Assembly (NCBI GenBank): GCA_004376205.1
Contig: SOKG01000118.1
Location: forward strand, 1 to 22,686
Length of the DNA stretch: 22,686 nt
Source of the DNA: Dehalococcoidia bacterium
Lineage (GTDB): Bacteria; Chloroflexota; Dehalococcoidia; SZUA-161
Direction: 5' to 3'
Shown here: positions 8,156 through 16,000 of the stretch, one piece after another
How positions within the stretch are numbered: position 1 is the first letter of the stretch
How the letters are laid out: the number at the start of each line of letters is the position of its first letter
Notes under the pieces: model-generated
Database searches by the model: none
What the model saw: the letters and a program-made list of their open reading frames with translations, nothing else
What the model was told of the DNA's origin: nothing
Program-made: the position numbers and the translations under genes

Positions 8156-9205
8156 CTACCATTCCAGACCCAGCACAATAACGCACAAGCCGCTGCCGGC
8201 TGCCATCATCACAACCCTATCGCCAGGATTAACACGGCCCTCCTCAATTCCTATAGCTAGCGAGATGGGGAGGGAACAAGAAGCGATGTTCCCCAGGTAT
8301 TCCACAGTGGAAAAGCACTTGGATTCATCCAGCTCCAGGGTATGAAACAACATCTGTTGATGGACAGTGCTAACCTGATGAGTAAAGAACCCGCCTACAT
8401 CTGGCTCTCTCCAGCCCAGCTCGCGCTGGAAGGCCTTCCATGTTTCGGCCGCCAATGCCACGCCATTATTCAGAATTCCTGTATAGTCAGTACTCATATT
8501 GGGGTAGCTAAGTGGGTCGTAGAAATAAGTGTCCTTGTCTACGCGACAAAGGTCGTTGTGTTCTGAAGCAGTGCGAACCGCTCCCCCCAGGAGTTTATGG
8601 CCGGATTTCGACAGGGAAGAGCGAGTTAGCACCACTGCCACTGCTCCGGACCCCAGGGTTAGAGAGGCAAAGGAGACTTTGAGCTTGTCCCTGGTGACGG
8701 TTGGGTCTTTCAACAGGTCATCGATTGTTCTGTCAATAAGTCGCTTACCGCCCTCCGCGCCAACCACAATTCCTGCTTTTACCTGGCCCAGTTCGATCAT
8801 ATTTGCCAGAGTTACCATGCCGTTGGCGAAACCCAGACAGGCATTTGAGATGTCGAAGATAGTGGCTGTGCCAGGGAGCCCCAAGGAATCATGGACTAAG
8901 GTGGCTGTCGCTGGCTCCAGGAAATCACGACATACGGAGGTATGAAGTAGACATTCGATGTCCTCTTTATCGATTCCCGACTTGGCTATGGCCTTTTCTG
9001 CCGCTTTTGTACTGGCCTGGCTGGGCGTCGTCTCATCGTCCCAGAATCGCCGCTCACGAATTCCGGTCATCATTTCGAAGCGGCCGTAAGAGAGATTCAG
9101 TTTCTCGTATATAGGGGCTACTCGCTCTTCCAGGCTCTGTGATGTGACGACTGTCTCCGGGAGTTCGTACCCGAAAGACTCAATGCGAACGTTCTTGTAC
9201 AGCAT
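8156..9205 (-). CDS. OleA-like beta-ketoacyl synthase III, duplicate A
   Basis: A thiolase-fold KASIII of 349 residues with Cys123 in NACLGF, His276 in THQVS and Asn306 in GNIASCS. It resembles OleA more than FabH: MLYKNV at the N-terminus, TGIRERRFW, SVCRDFLEPATAT and a C-terminal GSGLCVIVLGLEW. The Glu that OleA uses as a general base (Glu117 of Xanthomonas OleA, 26 residues before its Cys143) is present as Glu97, also 26 residues before Cys123. OleA performs head-to-head Claisen condensation of two acyl thioesters without decarboxylation. GGAGAG lies seven bases before ATG 9205. No oleB, oleC or oleD is seen nearby, so the product may go elsewhere. Residues 42-126 are encoded by DNA identical to copy B. 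Confidence 0.88.
   Translation of the reverse strand: MLYKNVRIESFGYELPETVVTSQSLEERVAPIYEKLNLSYGRFEMMTGIRERRFWDDETTPSQASTKAAEKAIAKSGIDKEDIECLLHTSVCRDFLEPATATLVHDSLGLPGTATIFDISNACLGFANGMVTLANMIELGQVKAGIVVGAEGGKRLIDRTIDDLLKDPTVTRDKLKVSFASLTLGSGAVAVVLTRSSLSKSGHKLLGGAVRTASEHNDLCRVDKDTYFYDPLSYPNMSTDYTGILNNGVALAAETWKAFQRELGWREPDVGGFFTHQVSTVHQQMLFHTLELDESKCFSTVEYLGNIASCSLPISLAIGIEEGRVNPGDRVVMMAAGSGLCVIVLGLEW
8828..9082 (-). repeat. 255-bp identical tract, partner of 11945-12199
   Basis: Over these 255 bases the two KASIII genes are identical base for base. Directly downstream (8701-8760) I count 10 mismatches in 60 bases, and 4 in 8761-8827. The tract covers codons 42-126, including Glu97 and the nucleophile Cys123. 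Recent gene conversion is the simplest explanation. Confidence 0.85.
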
Positions 9206-9254
9206 TGAACGGCTCTCCTACATACTCGCTAGTGTGTCTGGAGCATACTTGGCA

Positions 9255-9385
9255 TCAAACGCTGCGGGGTTTACCCCTGCCCCCTCTTGATAGCAACCTT
9301 GGGATATGGAACTTCATCTTGAGATTAGACCAGCCCTCAGCAGCCTCTGAGGGAATCCGCTTTTCCGGGGTAATCCGTGTAGTGT
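9255..9385 (-). pseudogene. Truncated 3' end of a duplicated [Y/F]VPD-repeat gene
   Basis: The sequence aligns with the last part of the gene at 12372-12788 and ends at the equivalent TGA (9255). Its last residues read MKFHIPRLLSRGGRGKPRSV versus MKFHIPTLLSRKDRDKPRRV in the intact copy. Homology fades near 9380 and the duplicated promoter follows at once, so roughly 355 bp, including the start codon and most repeats, were deleted. It now forms the leader of the KASIII copy A transcript. Confidence 0.72.
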
Positions 9386-9388
9386 CAT

Positions 9389-9417
9389 ACTATCACACTT
9401 TTGGTCGAATTTGTCAA
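9389..9417 (-). promoter_or_regulatory. Promoter of KASIII-KASII copy A
   Basis: On the - strand a perfect -35 box TTGACA (9412-9417) and a -10 box GATAGT (9389-9394) are 17 bases apart. The same boxes and spacing occur at 12862-12890 and the spacer is similar (both contain AAAAGTG), so it was copied with the block. Transcription would begin near 9382, leaving a leader of about 175 nt before KASIII copy A. Confidence 0.68.
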
Positions 9418-9499
9418 CGCGTTCAACTTAACCACGCTTCACTTTTCCTACATTCATTTTTCCGAACACTTACTTCGGGGGGTGTGCCATGAGGAAGTA

Positions 9500-9578
9500 G
9501 GCAACGCCGCTTGCTTTCACCCACTCTCCCGCGCGAGACTGGACATTCCAGTGCCGCGATGAGAACATCGTAACTTGT
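9500..9578 (-). pseudogene. Decayed 5' end of a FAD desaturase gene
   Basis: On the - strand the bases at 9578 and below read ACA AGT TAC GAT GTT CTC ATC, matching ATG AGC TAC GAC GTT ATT ATC at the start of desaturase copy 2 (6691). The start codon is now ACA. Further similarity (GCACTGGAATGTCCAG versus GCAGGGATGTCGGG) continues with small indels that break the frame. The leader hairpin lies 21 bases upstream in both places. The limit near 9500 is approximate. Confidence 0.6.
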
Positions 9579-9598
9579 AGCCAAGCCCTATAAAGAGA

Positions 9599-9625
9599 TT
9601 TCTCCCCTGTTGTCAAGGGGAGAAA
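9599..9625 (-). promoter_or_regulatory. Conserved leader hairpin, copy B
   Basis: TTTCTCCCC (9599-9607) and GGGGAGAAA (9617-9625) form the same 9-bp stem as at 6712-6739, with a 9-nt loop TGTTGTCAA. The stem is unchanged while the loop and flanks have diverged. It lies 79 bases beyond the ACP stop codon and 21 bases before the decayed desaturase start. Confidence 0.55.
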
Positions 9626-9703
9626 CCTGTGTAAGCCTTCGATGCTTCGGTGAAGCGAGCTAGAACAATTTACGTTGATCCGCTAGCGCCTATTGCCTAT
9701 TGG

Positions 9704-9955
9704 CTAAATATCCTTCATCAGCGGCTCCAAATAGGCCACTGAGCTATCCAATGTAGATAACTGCATGTAGTCGTCTTCCGGCACAGTGATGCTATAGCGT
9801 TTCCGCAACTCCATGATGACGTCCAGGAAATCCATTGAGTCCATTTCGATCTGGTCTCGTATGCGGACATCACCCTTGAGCTCACTCAGATCTTCATCAG
9901 GCACGATTTCGTGGATGACCTCCAAAATCATGGCTCTAATTCCCTCTGCTTTCAT
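9704..9955 (-). CDS. Acyl carrier protein
   Basis: An 83-residue acidic carrier protein. The phosphopantetheine attachment site is Ser40 in QIEMDSMDFLDVIMELRKRY, with the DS-[ML]-D core of ACPs followed by the helix II hydrophobics. Charge is strongly negative (EIVPDEDLSEL, VPEDDY), as expected for a protein that docks on basic patches of synthases. ATG at 9955 follows GGAAGG by five bases. It is 44 bp downstream of KASII copy B and is the only intact ACP in the window. The Sfp-type transferase at 1282-1863 probably converts it to the holo form. Its sequence is not close to the housekeeping AcpP type (the usual GADSLDxVELVM is IEMDSMDFLDVIM), which supports a special-purpose role. Confidence 0.9.
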   Translation of the reverse strand: MKAEGIRAMILEVIHEIVPDEDLSELKGDVRIRDQIEMDSMDFLDVIMELRKRYSITVPEDDYMQLSTLDSSVAYLEPLMKDI

Positions 9956-9999
9956 AGGTTCCTTCCCTCCTTATTACAGCTAGAATAGACCCTTCAGAA

Positions 10000-11238
10000 T
10001 CATTGTGCAAATCTCTTGACAACAAGGACGGAATTGATGCCCAACATCCCGAAGGAGTTATTCAAGATATAGTCGACCTTATCCACCCTTCTGGGTTCGT
10101 TGATTACAAGGTTCTTAAGGGCGCACTCAGGGTCTAGGTTGTCCACATTAATTGTCTGGTGGACGATATGGTCTTCGAATGAGGGCAAATTGCCCACCAG
10201 TTCTAAAGCACCGGCAGCACCCATCGTATGGCCAATATAACTCTTGGTGTTATTCACGTAGGTATTTGAATTGTCTCCAAACACTTCTCTGATTGCCTGA
10301 CACTCTGCCTTGTCACCTTCAGGGGTTGCAGTCCCGTGGGTATTGATAATATCGATGTCGCTTGCTGATATTCCGGCCTTTTTGAGAGCAAGGTTCATGC
10401 ACTCAGCTTGCCTTTGAGCATTTGGAAGAATGAAATCAAATGCATCGGAGTTAGTTGCATATCCGATGATTTCGCCGTAAACCTTAGCGTCTCTTTCAAG
10501 TGCATCACTCAATCTCTCCAGAACGCAAACACAGCCCCCTTCGGAGACGACGATACCGTTTCGGTTCTTGTCGAACGGGCGGGATGCCTTCTGCGGATCC
10601 GGATGGCTTGCCAACGCCCCTTCATTTTTGAAAGCTGCAAAAACACCGAATGTATGAGGCGTCTCTGATATCCCACCAGCCAAAGCCAAATCCACCTCGC
10701 GCAGGCGCAGCATCTGTACACCCTGTATGAGTCCAAGGTTGCCAGCGGCGCAAGCACCTCCCAGGGTATAGTGTGGGCCGGTAATCCCCATATTCAGGGT
10801 GACCTCGCCGGCGGGACTGTTGGCCACTGTTCGGGGGTTGTGGTGGTGCGACCAGACGTCCAGATTGTAGTCGTACTGCTTGATGCTGTAAATCTCGTGT
10901 TCTGTCTCTACGTTACCGTGCTCGGTGATCCCGAGATAAATGCCAATTCTCGATTTGTCAGCAGAATCGAGGTCCAATTTCGAATCAGCGATTGCTTCAT
11001 GAGCGCAGTATATTGCTATAGACCCTGCTCGTGTTCCCCGACGCAGTTCCTTTTTTTTCTGATACTTCAGTGGGTCAAAATCGCACACACCGGCTATGAC
11101 CTCGCCCATGTAGTGGGTTTCGATTTTCCCTACGCCGGATTTGCCAGCGAGCAAGTTCTGTCGAAATTCTGCGAGGTTGTTTCCGTTTGGTGCGGTCAGT
11201 CCAATTCCGGTTATTACGATTCTCGTCTCGTCAAGCAT
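10000..11238 (-). CDS. fabF: Beta-ketoacyl-ACP synthase II, duplicate B
   Basis: The sister of 6880-8118, with the same length (412 residues from the shared ATG at 11238) and the same Cys163 (GGACAAGN), His301 (NTHGTATPEGD) and His337 (KSYIGHTMGAAGA). It keeps the canonical Gly302. A TTG at 11253 is in frame but the equivalent region of copy A differs, so the shared ATG is the safer start. It lies between KASIII copy B (34 bp upstream) and the ACP (44 bp downstream), the gene order expected for enzymes that meet on one ACP. Expected reaction: decarboxylative C2 elongation of an acyl-ACP. The N-terminal VITGIGLTAPNGNN and the GITGPHYTLGGACAAGN region place it firmly in the FabF family; it is not a modular PKS domain. 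Confidence 0.94.
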   Translation of the reverse strand: MLDETRIVITGIGLTAPNGNNLAEFRQNLLAGKSGVGKIETHYMGEVIAGVCDFDPLKYQKKKELRRGTRAGSIAIYCAHEAIADSKLDLDSADKSRIGIYLGITEHGNVETEHEIYSIKQYDYNLDVWSHHHNPRTVANSPAGEVTLNMGITGPHYTLGGACAAGNLGLIQGVQMLRLREVDLALAGGISETPHTFGVFAAFKNEGALASHPDPQKASRPFDKNRNGIVVSEGGCVCVLERLSDALERDAKVYGEIIGYATNSDAFDFILPNAQRQAECMNLALKKAGISASDIDIINTHGTATPEGDKAECQAIREVFGDNSNTYVNNTKSYIGHTMGAAGALELVGNLPSFEDHIVHQTINVDNLDPECALKNLVINEPRRVDKVDYILNNSFGMLGINSVLVVKRFAQ

Positions 11239-11272
11239 CTTGGTAACCGTCAAGTCTCAGGGTCGTCTCGAG

Positions 11273-12322
11273 CTACCATTCCAGACCCAGCATGATACCG
11301 CATAAGCCACTGCCGCCTGCCATCATTAGAACTCTATCGCCAGCCTTAACGCGACCCTCTTCAATTCCTATAGCTAGCGAAATGGGGAGGGAACACGAAG
11401 CGATGTTTCCCAGGTATTCCACGGTGGAAAAGCCCTTGGATTCATCCAGCCCCAGGGTATGAAACAACACCTCTCGATGGACAGTGCTGACCTGATGGGT
11501 AAAAACCCTGTCTATATCTGTGCCGTTCCACCCCAGCTCTCGCTGGAAGGCCTTCCATGTTTCGGCCGCCAATGCCGCACCATTACTCAGAATTCCTGCA
11601 TAGTCCGTACGCATATTGGGGTGGCTACGCTCGTCGTAGAAATAAGTATCAGCTTCTACGCGACAAAGGTCGTTGTGTTGTGAAGCAGTTCGTACAACCC
11701 CACCTACAAGTTCATGGTGAGCTTTCGACAGGGAAGAGTGAGTCAGCACCGCTGCCACCGCTCCCGATCCCAGGGTAAGAGTGGCAAAGGAGACTTTGAG
11801 GTTGTCCCTGGTGACGTTTGGGGCTTTCAACAGGTCATCGATCGTTGCATCAATTGCTCGTTTACCGCCCTCTGCGCCAACCACAATTCCTGCTTTTACC
11901 TGGCCCAGTTCGATCATATTTGCCAGGGTTATCATGCCATTGGTGAAACCCAGACAGGCATTTGAGATGTCGAAGATAGTGGCTGTGCCAGGGAGCCCCA
12001 AGGAATCATGGACTAAGGTGGCTGTCGCTGGCTCCAGGAAATCACGACATACGGAGGTATGAAGTAGACATTCGATGTCCTCTTTATCGATTCCCGACTT
12101 GGCTATGGCCTTTTCTGCCGCTTTTGTACTGGCCTGGCTGGGCGTCGTCTCATCGTCCCAGAATCGCCGCTCACGAATTCCGGTCATCATTTCGAAGCGT
12201 CCGTAAGAGAGATTCAGCTTCTCGTATATGGGGGCTACTCTCTCTTCCAGGCTCTGTGAGGTGACGATTCTCCCCGGGATCTCGTACCCGAAAGACTCAA
12301 TGCGAACGTTCTTGTATAGCAT
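11273..12322 (-). CDS. OleA-like beta-ketoacyl synthase III, duplicate B
   Basis: 349 residues, co-linear with 8156-9205 and sharing its catalytic Cys123, His276, Asn306 and the OleA-type Glu97 in SVCRDFLEPATAT. As in OleA, the C-terminus reads GSGLCGIMLGLEW. Differences from copy A cluster in residues 151-300, for example the N-terminal FGYEIPGRIV versus FGYELPETVV and GWNGTDIDRV versus GWREPDVGGF, so acceptor or chain specificity may have shifted. GGAGAG precedes the ATG by seven bases; a TAG stop in another frame overlaps that site (TAGGAG). It follows the [Y/F]VPD gene by 49 bp, downstream of the promoter at 12862-12890. Either a priming KASIII (acyl-CoA plus malonyl-ACP) or a head-to-head Claisen enzyme is possible; the glutamate favours the second. 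Confidence 0.88.
   Translation of the reverse strand: MLYKNVRIESFGYEIPGRIVTSQSLEERVAPIYEKLNLSYGRFEMMTGIRERRFWDDETTPSQASTKAAEKAIAKSGIDKEDIECLLHTSVCRDFLEPATATLVHDSLGLPGTATIFDISNACLGFTNGMITLANMIELGQVKAGIVVGAEGGKRAIDATIDDLLKAPNVTRDNLKVSFATLTLGSGAVAAVLTHSSLSKAHHELVGGVVRTASQHNDLCRVEADTYFYDERSHPNMRTDYAGILSNGAALAAETWKAFQRELGWNGTDIDRVFTHQVSTVHREVLFHTLGLDESKGFSTVEYLGNIASCSLPISLAIGIEEGRVKAGDRVLMMAGGSGLCGIMLGLEW
11945..12199 (-). repeat. 255-bp identical tract, partner of 8828-9082
   Basis: Identical to 8828-9082 at every base, inside genes that elsewhere differ at up to about one base in six. See the partner entry. Confidence 0.85.
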
Positions 12323-12371
12323 TGAACGGCTCTCCTACATGCTCGCTACCGTGTCTGGAGCATACTTGGCA

Positions 12372-12788
12372 TCAGACTCTGCGGGGTTTATCCCTGTCCT
12401 TTCTTGATAGCAACGTTGGGATATGGAACTTCATCTTGATATTTGACCAATGCTCAGTGGACTCCGGGGGAATTATTCTGTCCGGAACATACTTATAAAC
12501 TGCGGAGATGACAGCGGAAACCTTTCTCGAACTCGCTACCGTGTCTGGGACATACTCATCCGCTGCCGTAATAAGTGAAGAGCGCACCTTTGGAGGAAGC
12601 TTGTCTAGCCCATCAATGATCCCATTGATCGCCTTAGGTGGGATACGCTTATCCAGTGTATTCAAGTAGAAGAGCAGCAGCCTGTCCGGTACAAATCTGT
12701 CAACCACCTTCACCTCAAGCGAGATTAGCTTCCCATAGACAAACTTGACCGGCGCTTCCAAGATGCGCTTTGTTCTCTTCCACCCCAT
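12372..12788 (-). CDS. Unknown protein with repeated [Y/F]VPD motifs
   Basis: I do not recognise this 138-residue protein. The start is ATG 12788, seven bases after a strong AGGAGG; an upstream TTG lies inside the -35 box and is not a start. The N-terminus is basic (MGWKRTKRILEAPVKFVYGK). The body repeats a short unit with a [Y/F]VPD core: RFVPDRLL, EYVPDTVASS, KYVPDRIIPP, with related KRIPPKAI and KLPPKVRS in between. No signal peptide or membrane segment is evident. It is the first gene after the promoter and precedes KASIII, so it may be an accessory or scaffold factor of the synthase. Just past the stop, another frame encodes KYAPDTVASM and ends in a TAG inside the KASIII ribosome site, which suggests the C-terminus was once longer. 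Function unknown. Confidence 0.72.
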   Translation of the reverse strand: MGWKRTKRILEAPVKFVYGKLISLEVKVVDRFVPDRLLLFYLNTLDKRIPPKAINGIIDGLDKLPPKVRSSLITAADEYVPDTVASSRKVSAVISAVYKYVPDRIIPPESTEHWSNIKMKFHIPTLLSRKDRDKPRRV

Positions 12789-12861
12789 GTCTTCGCCTCC
12801 TGCACCAGATGTACAGCGATTGATGATGGTGCAGCAATCCGCAAATGGATTACTAGCAGAT

Positions 12862-12890
12862 ACTATCTCACTTTTCGGCGAGTCTGTCAA
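12862..12890 (-). promoter_or_regulatory. Promoter of the VPD-KASIII-KASII-ACP operon
   Basis: TTGACA (12885-12890, - strand) and GATAGT (12862-12867) with 17-bp spacing. The duplicate at 9389-9417 keeps both boxes and the spacing. Start of transcription near 12855 gives a leader of about 65 nt before the ATG at 12788. Confidence 0.72.
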
Positions 12891-13082
12891 TGGCGTCCGG
12901 TTTACTTTGATTTACTTTTCCTCCCATTTCCATATGCCTACCCAAAGTTGCTATGGTCAAAGGCAGTAAAGGGGTTAGGCGCTTTGCCTCCAGACCTCAT
13001 GGGGTAGGGTAACTGCAGGAAGAGAATGTAGGCGGTGCTTCCGAGCTCAGTGTGGACTTGGCGCTTCAACGAGACAACCCGT

Positions 13083-16000
13083 CTAATCGTTGCCACCGTA
13101 TCTCTCCTGATAAGATTTCACTTGGTGCACGAAAGCCTCAATTCTGGTCTTCTCGTTCGTCTGCTTCAGTCCGTCGTATATCATGGTCAGCAGAGGAATG
13201 CCGTTTCGCTCCCTTTGTACCTTCTTGTAGATGGCAGTAGCCAAACTGCCGAAAACGCAATTTAGGACTATGAGGTTGGCTATGCCACTGCAGCCCTGTG
13301 TCGCATACCTCTCCGCTTTGGCCACATTTGTGGTTACCACCGGGTCTATGTCAGGGCTGACATAGGGAGAAGCCATTTCGATCCTTTCTTCAACCGATGG
13401 TATCTTACAGTCCGCTAACTCCTCACCAAGCATGCCCTCTATTCTTTGTTGCCAATGTTTGTCCCAGAACCTTCGGAGATAATAGTACAGCGCAGTGATG
13501 TATCTTCCTCTGGAAAGGTTCATATTGGGGTATACCTGGTCGAAATACACCATATAGTCCGTGGTAGTTGGTCCGAACCTCACTTCGGCGCCTTGCGCCT
13601 CAAACTCCTTGATTATGTCATTGTTGGACCAGGAGCTCATGCATGTATAGAACTCGCCTACGATTCCAATGATAGGTCTCATCTCCTTTCGCGTTGGAAT
13701 GCGGTCCATAGCTTCGATGGCGCGTGCGAAGGTTTCGGAAAAGTTCCCCGCAACGAGCCCTGAACATATCTGCTCAATCCCCCACTCGTAAACCCTTTCA
13801 GATTCGACTTCATCTATCTCATAAGGCCGGATATGGAGTAATTTGGCCAACAGGACATCTGTTGCCAACCACCCTTTCCAGATAGCTCTGGCGAAGTTGA
13901 GCCCGAGTAGCCTGGTAGTCTCATCGAGGCGAATCGACTGTGAGGGGGCAATTACCTGAACGTGGGAGAGCCCCAATCTCTTGAGAACTAGCTTAAACGA
14001 CAAAGGATACTGGCTCATTCGACAGGAGCCGTCGAAGTTAAGCGTGAAGAAGGCTGAACGATCGGGATCTAAGCCTTCAAGCTCGGTCATGCGTACCAGG
14101 TCTCCGGTGAGAAGCTGGTAGGGGTGACACTCTTTGGAAGAAGCGTATCTTCTTCCCAATTCATCTGACCTCTCGTCGGGCCTGGGCAGGACTTGAGCAT
14201 CTATGCCCACCGATTGAAGTGAAGCAGCAAAAACGTCGGAATGCCCGCTGACATAGGGAATGTAGATTGTTCTATCGAACTCCCTCATTTTCCTGGACGG
14301 CTTGAAGATGCCAGTCTCACTCCCAGGCCTAACGACATGCAGGTCCACCTGCTCATCGTATCTTGCTGCAGCCCTCGGCCTGTTAGAGGTATCGACGAAG
14401 GCCTCAACCCTTGTTGCTATTCCAACGTCAGCGCTATGCTCGTCCACCTCAAGAACCAGACAAGGATCTTCTCCCATGGTATCCTCAAGATACTTCATGA
14501 AAAAGGCATCGGGGCCACAGCCGTAATTCGTTATGAATACGGGATTCAGACTGCTGTGGTCTCTGGCGAATATCACTGCCCTGAGGAGATTCTGCTCATT
14601 CTTCCAAACCAGGTTGGAGTAATGAGAGGGCAACCTTACCGAATCCAAAGGCAACAAGTCGAATGGAATCGCCAGCACCCCCAGCTTTCGCAGTTTCTTG
14701 GGGATGTTTAGGTTGAGCCCAATATCGTGGGCATTGTAGGGTTTGCCGATGACTACCACCGCCTCATTGTCCCGGCTCAGGGCTTCAAGCCTCTCGCGAC
14801 CTCTTTGCTGGCACTTCTCCAGGAACTCTTGCTGAGCCCTGATAGCGGTGTCTGCAGCCCGGGAAGCATCTTTGCCAGTCTTGCCCAGCATCTGGCCTAG
14901 TCGGAGCATCTGCTTCCTGAGGTTGTACTTCTCCTCGGCCATGTGTATAGTGGGCTTTATGATTTTCACTCTGCCCTCAAAAGCGGGCCCGAGTATGAAG
15001 GGGATACCCTGGATATAGGGGCAGTTGTAGCTTCTGTCTACGTCGTGTGCCACCATCTCTAGGTCGATAACGTTAGGCAGGAAAACGTAGTCTACGTTCT
15101 TCTCGATGAGGTTCTCCACGTGTCCGTAGGCTACTTTGACCGGATAACACATCTCAGCCAAGATCAACTGCAGCCCCTTGTTGATGAGCTTTCTGTTTGT
15201 TTTGTCGGAGATTACCACCTTTAACCCGAGTTCTTGGAAGAATGTGGCCCACAGGGGGAACTGCTCGTAGAACATTAGCATTCTGGGAATGCCAATAGTC
15301 ACGGAGTCAGTGTCGGCTTCGTCCTCCTTGTAGTAACTTAGCAGTAGCTCCTCCCTCTCCTTGAACAGATCGGGCAGGTCCTCACCAGCGCTCTCTCCCT
15401 TCTTGATCTCATATCTGTCGCAGATGCCGCCGTAGAACGATTCTTGATGATCACCAATAAGGATCCTCTTTATTTCGCAGTGGTTGGGACAATGCATGCA
15501 CTCGAAGGTTTTGACCTGATAATGCCTGTCCCCAAGATCGAAGCCCACGAAGTTGCTCTTTTGCTTGCCTTCCATCCACCGTTCTCGTGCAATTAGAGCA
15601 GCGCCTATGGCGCCGGTTACATTGTGATCCTCGGGCACCATGATTTGTTTATCAAGGATATTTTCAAAGGCGGCTGTCACACTACTGTTTGTAGCTACCC
15701 CGCCCTGAAAGTATATCCTGTTGCCAATCTTCTTATTTCCTACAACCTTTTCTATGTAGTTGTAGGCCACCGAATATGAAAGACCGGCAACAAGGTCAAC
15801 CTTGGGTGATCCCACCTGTTGATGGTGTATCAGGTCTGATTCCATAAAGACGGTGCACCGCGTTCCCAGGTCGGTGGGGTTTTTGGAGTCGTGGGCGAAT
15901 TTGCTGAATTCATCGATTCCTATATCCAATCTGGTGGCTTGTTCCTGAAGGAAGGAGCCTGTTCCTGCAGCACAGACTTTGTTCATCTCAAAATCAACCA

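Larger units (their letters stand above)
6660..9417 (-). repeat. Tandem duplication unit, copy A (KASIII-KASII block)
   Basis: This stretch is homologous to about 9545-12890. Shared landmarks on the - strand are the TTGACA-N17-GATAGT promoter, the 3' end of the [Y/F]VPD gene, the KASIII gene, the KASII gene, the end of an ACP gene, the leader hairpin and the start of a desaturase. Copy A has lost about 355 bp of the [Y/F]VPD gene and about 225 bp of the ACP gene compared with copy B, while keeping an intact desaturase. The outer edges are approximate because they rest on reading by eye. Confidence 0.8.
9545..12890 (-). repeat. Tandem duplication unit, copy B
   Basis: This is the more complete copy: promoter, intact [Y/F]VPD gene, KASIII, KASII, ACP and leader hairpin, ending in a decayed desaturase start. 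It is homologous to 6660-9417. The KASIII genes are offset by 3117 bases and the KASII genes by 3120, with no length change within either gene. Confidence 0.8.

Noticed and set aside
9205..9492. Open + strand frame over the gap upstream of KASIII copy A
   Set aside because: It overlaps the duplicated - strand promoter and the decayed VPD gene, has no ribosome site and shows no recognisable motif.
6880..11238. KASII pair as a KS-alpha/chain-length-factor heterodimer
   Set aside because: Chain-length factors lack the active-site Cys. Both copies have Cys163, His301 and His337, so both are synthases, and the pair is explained by tandem duplication.
318..12890. Calling the cluster a ladderane or aryl polyene cluster
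   Set aside because: It shares parts of both but lacks their other typical genes here and has extra ones. The product cannot be named from sequence alone.
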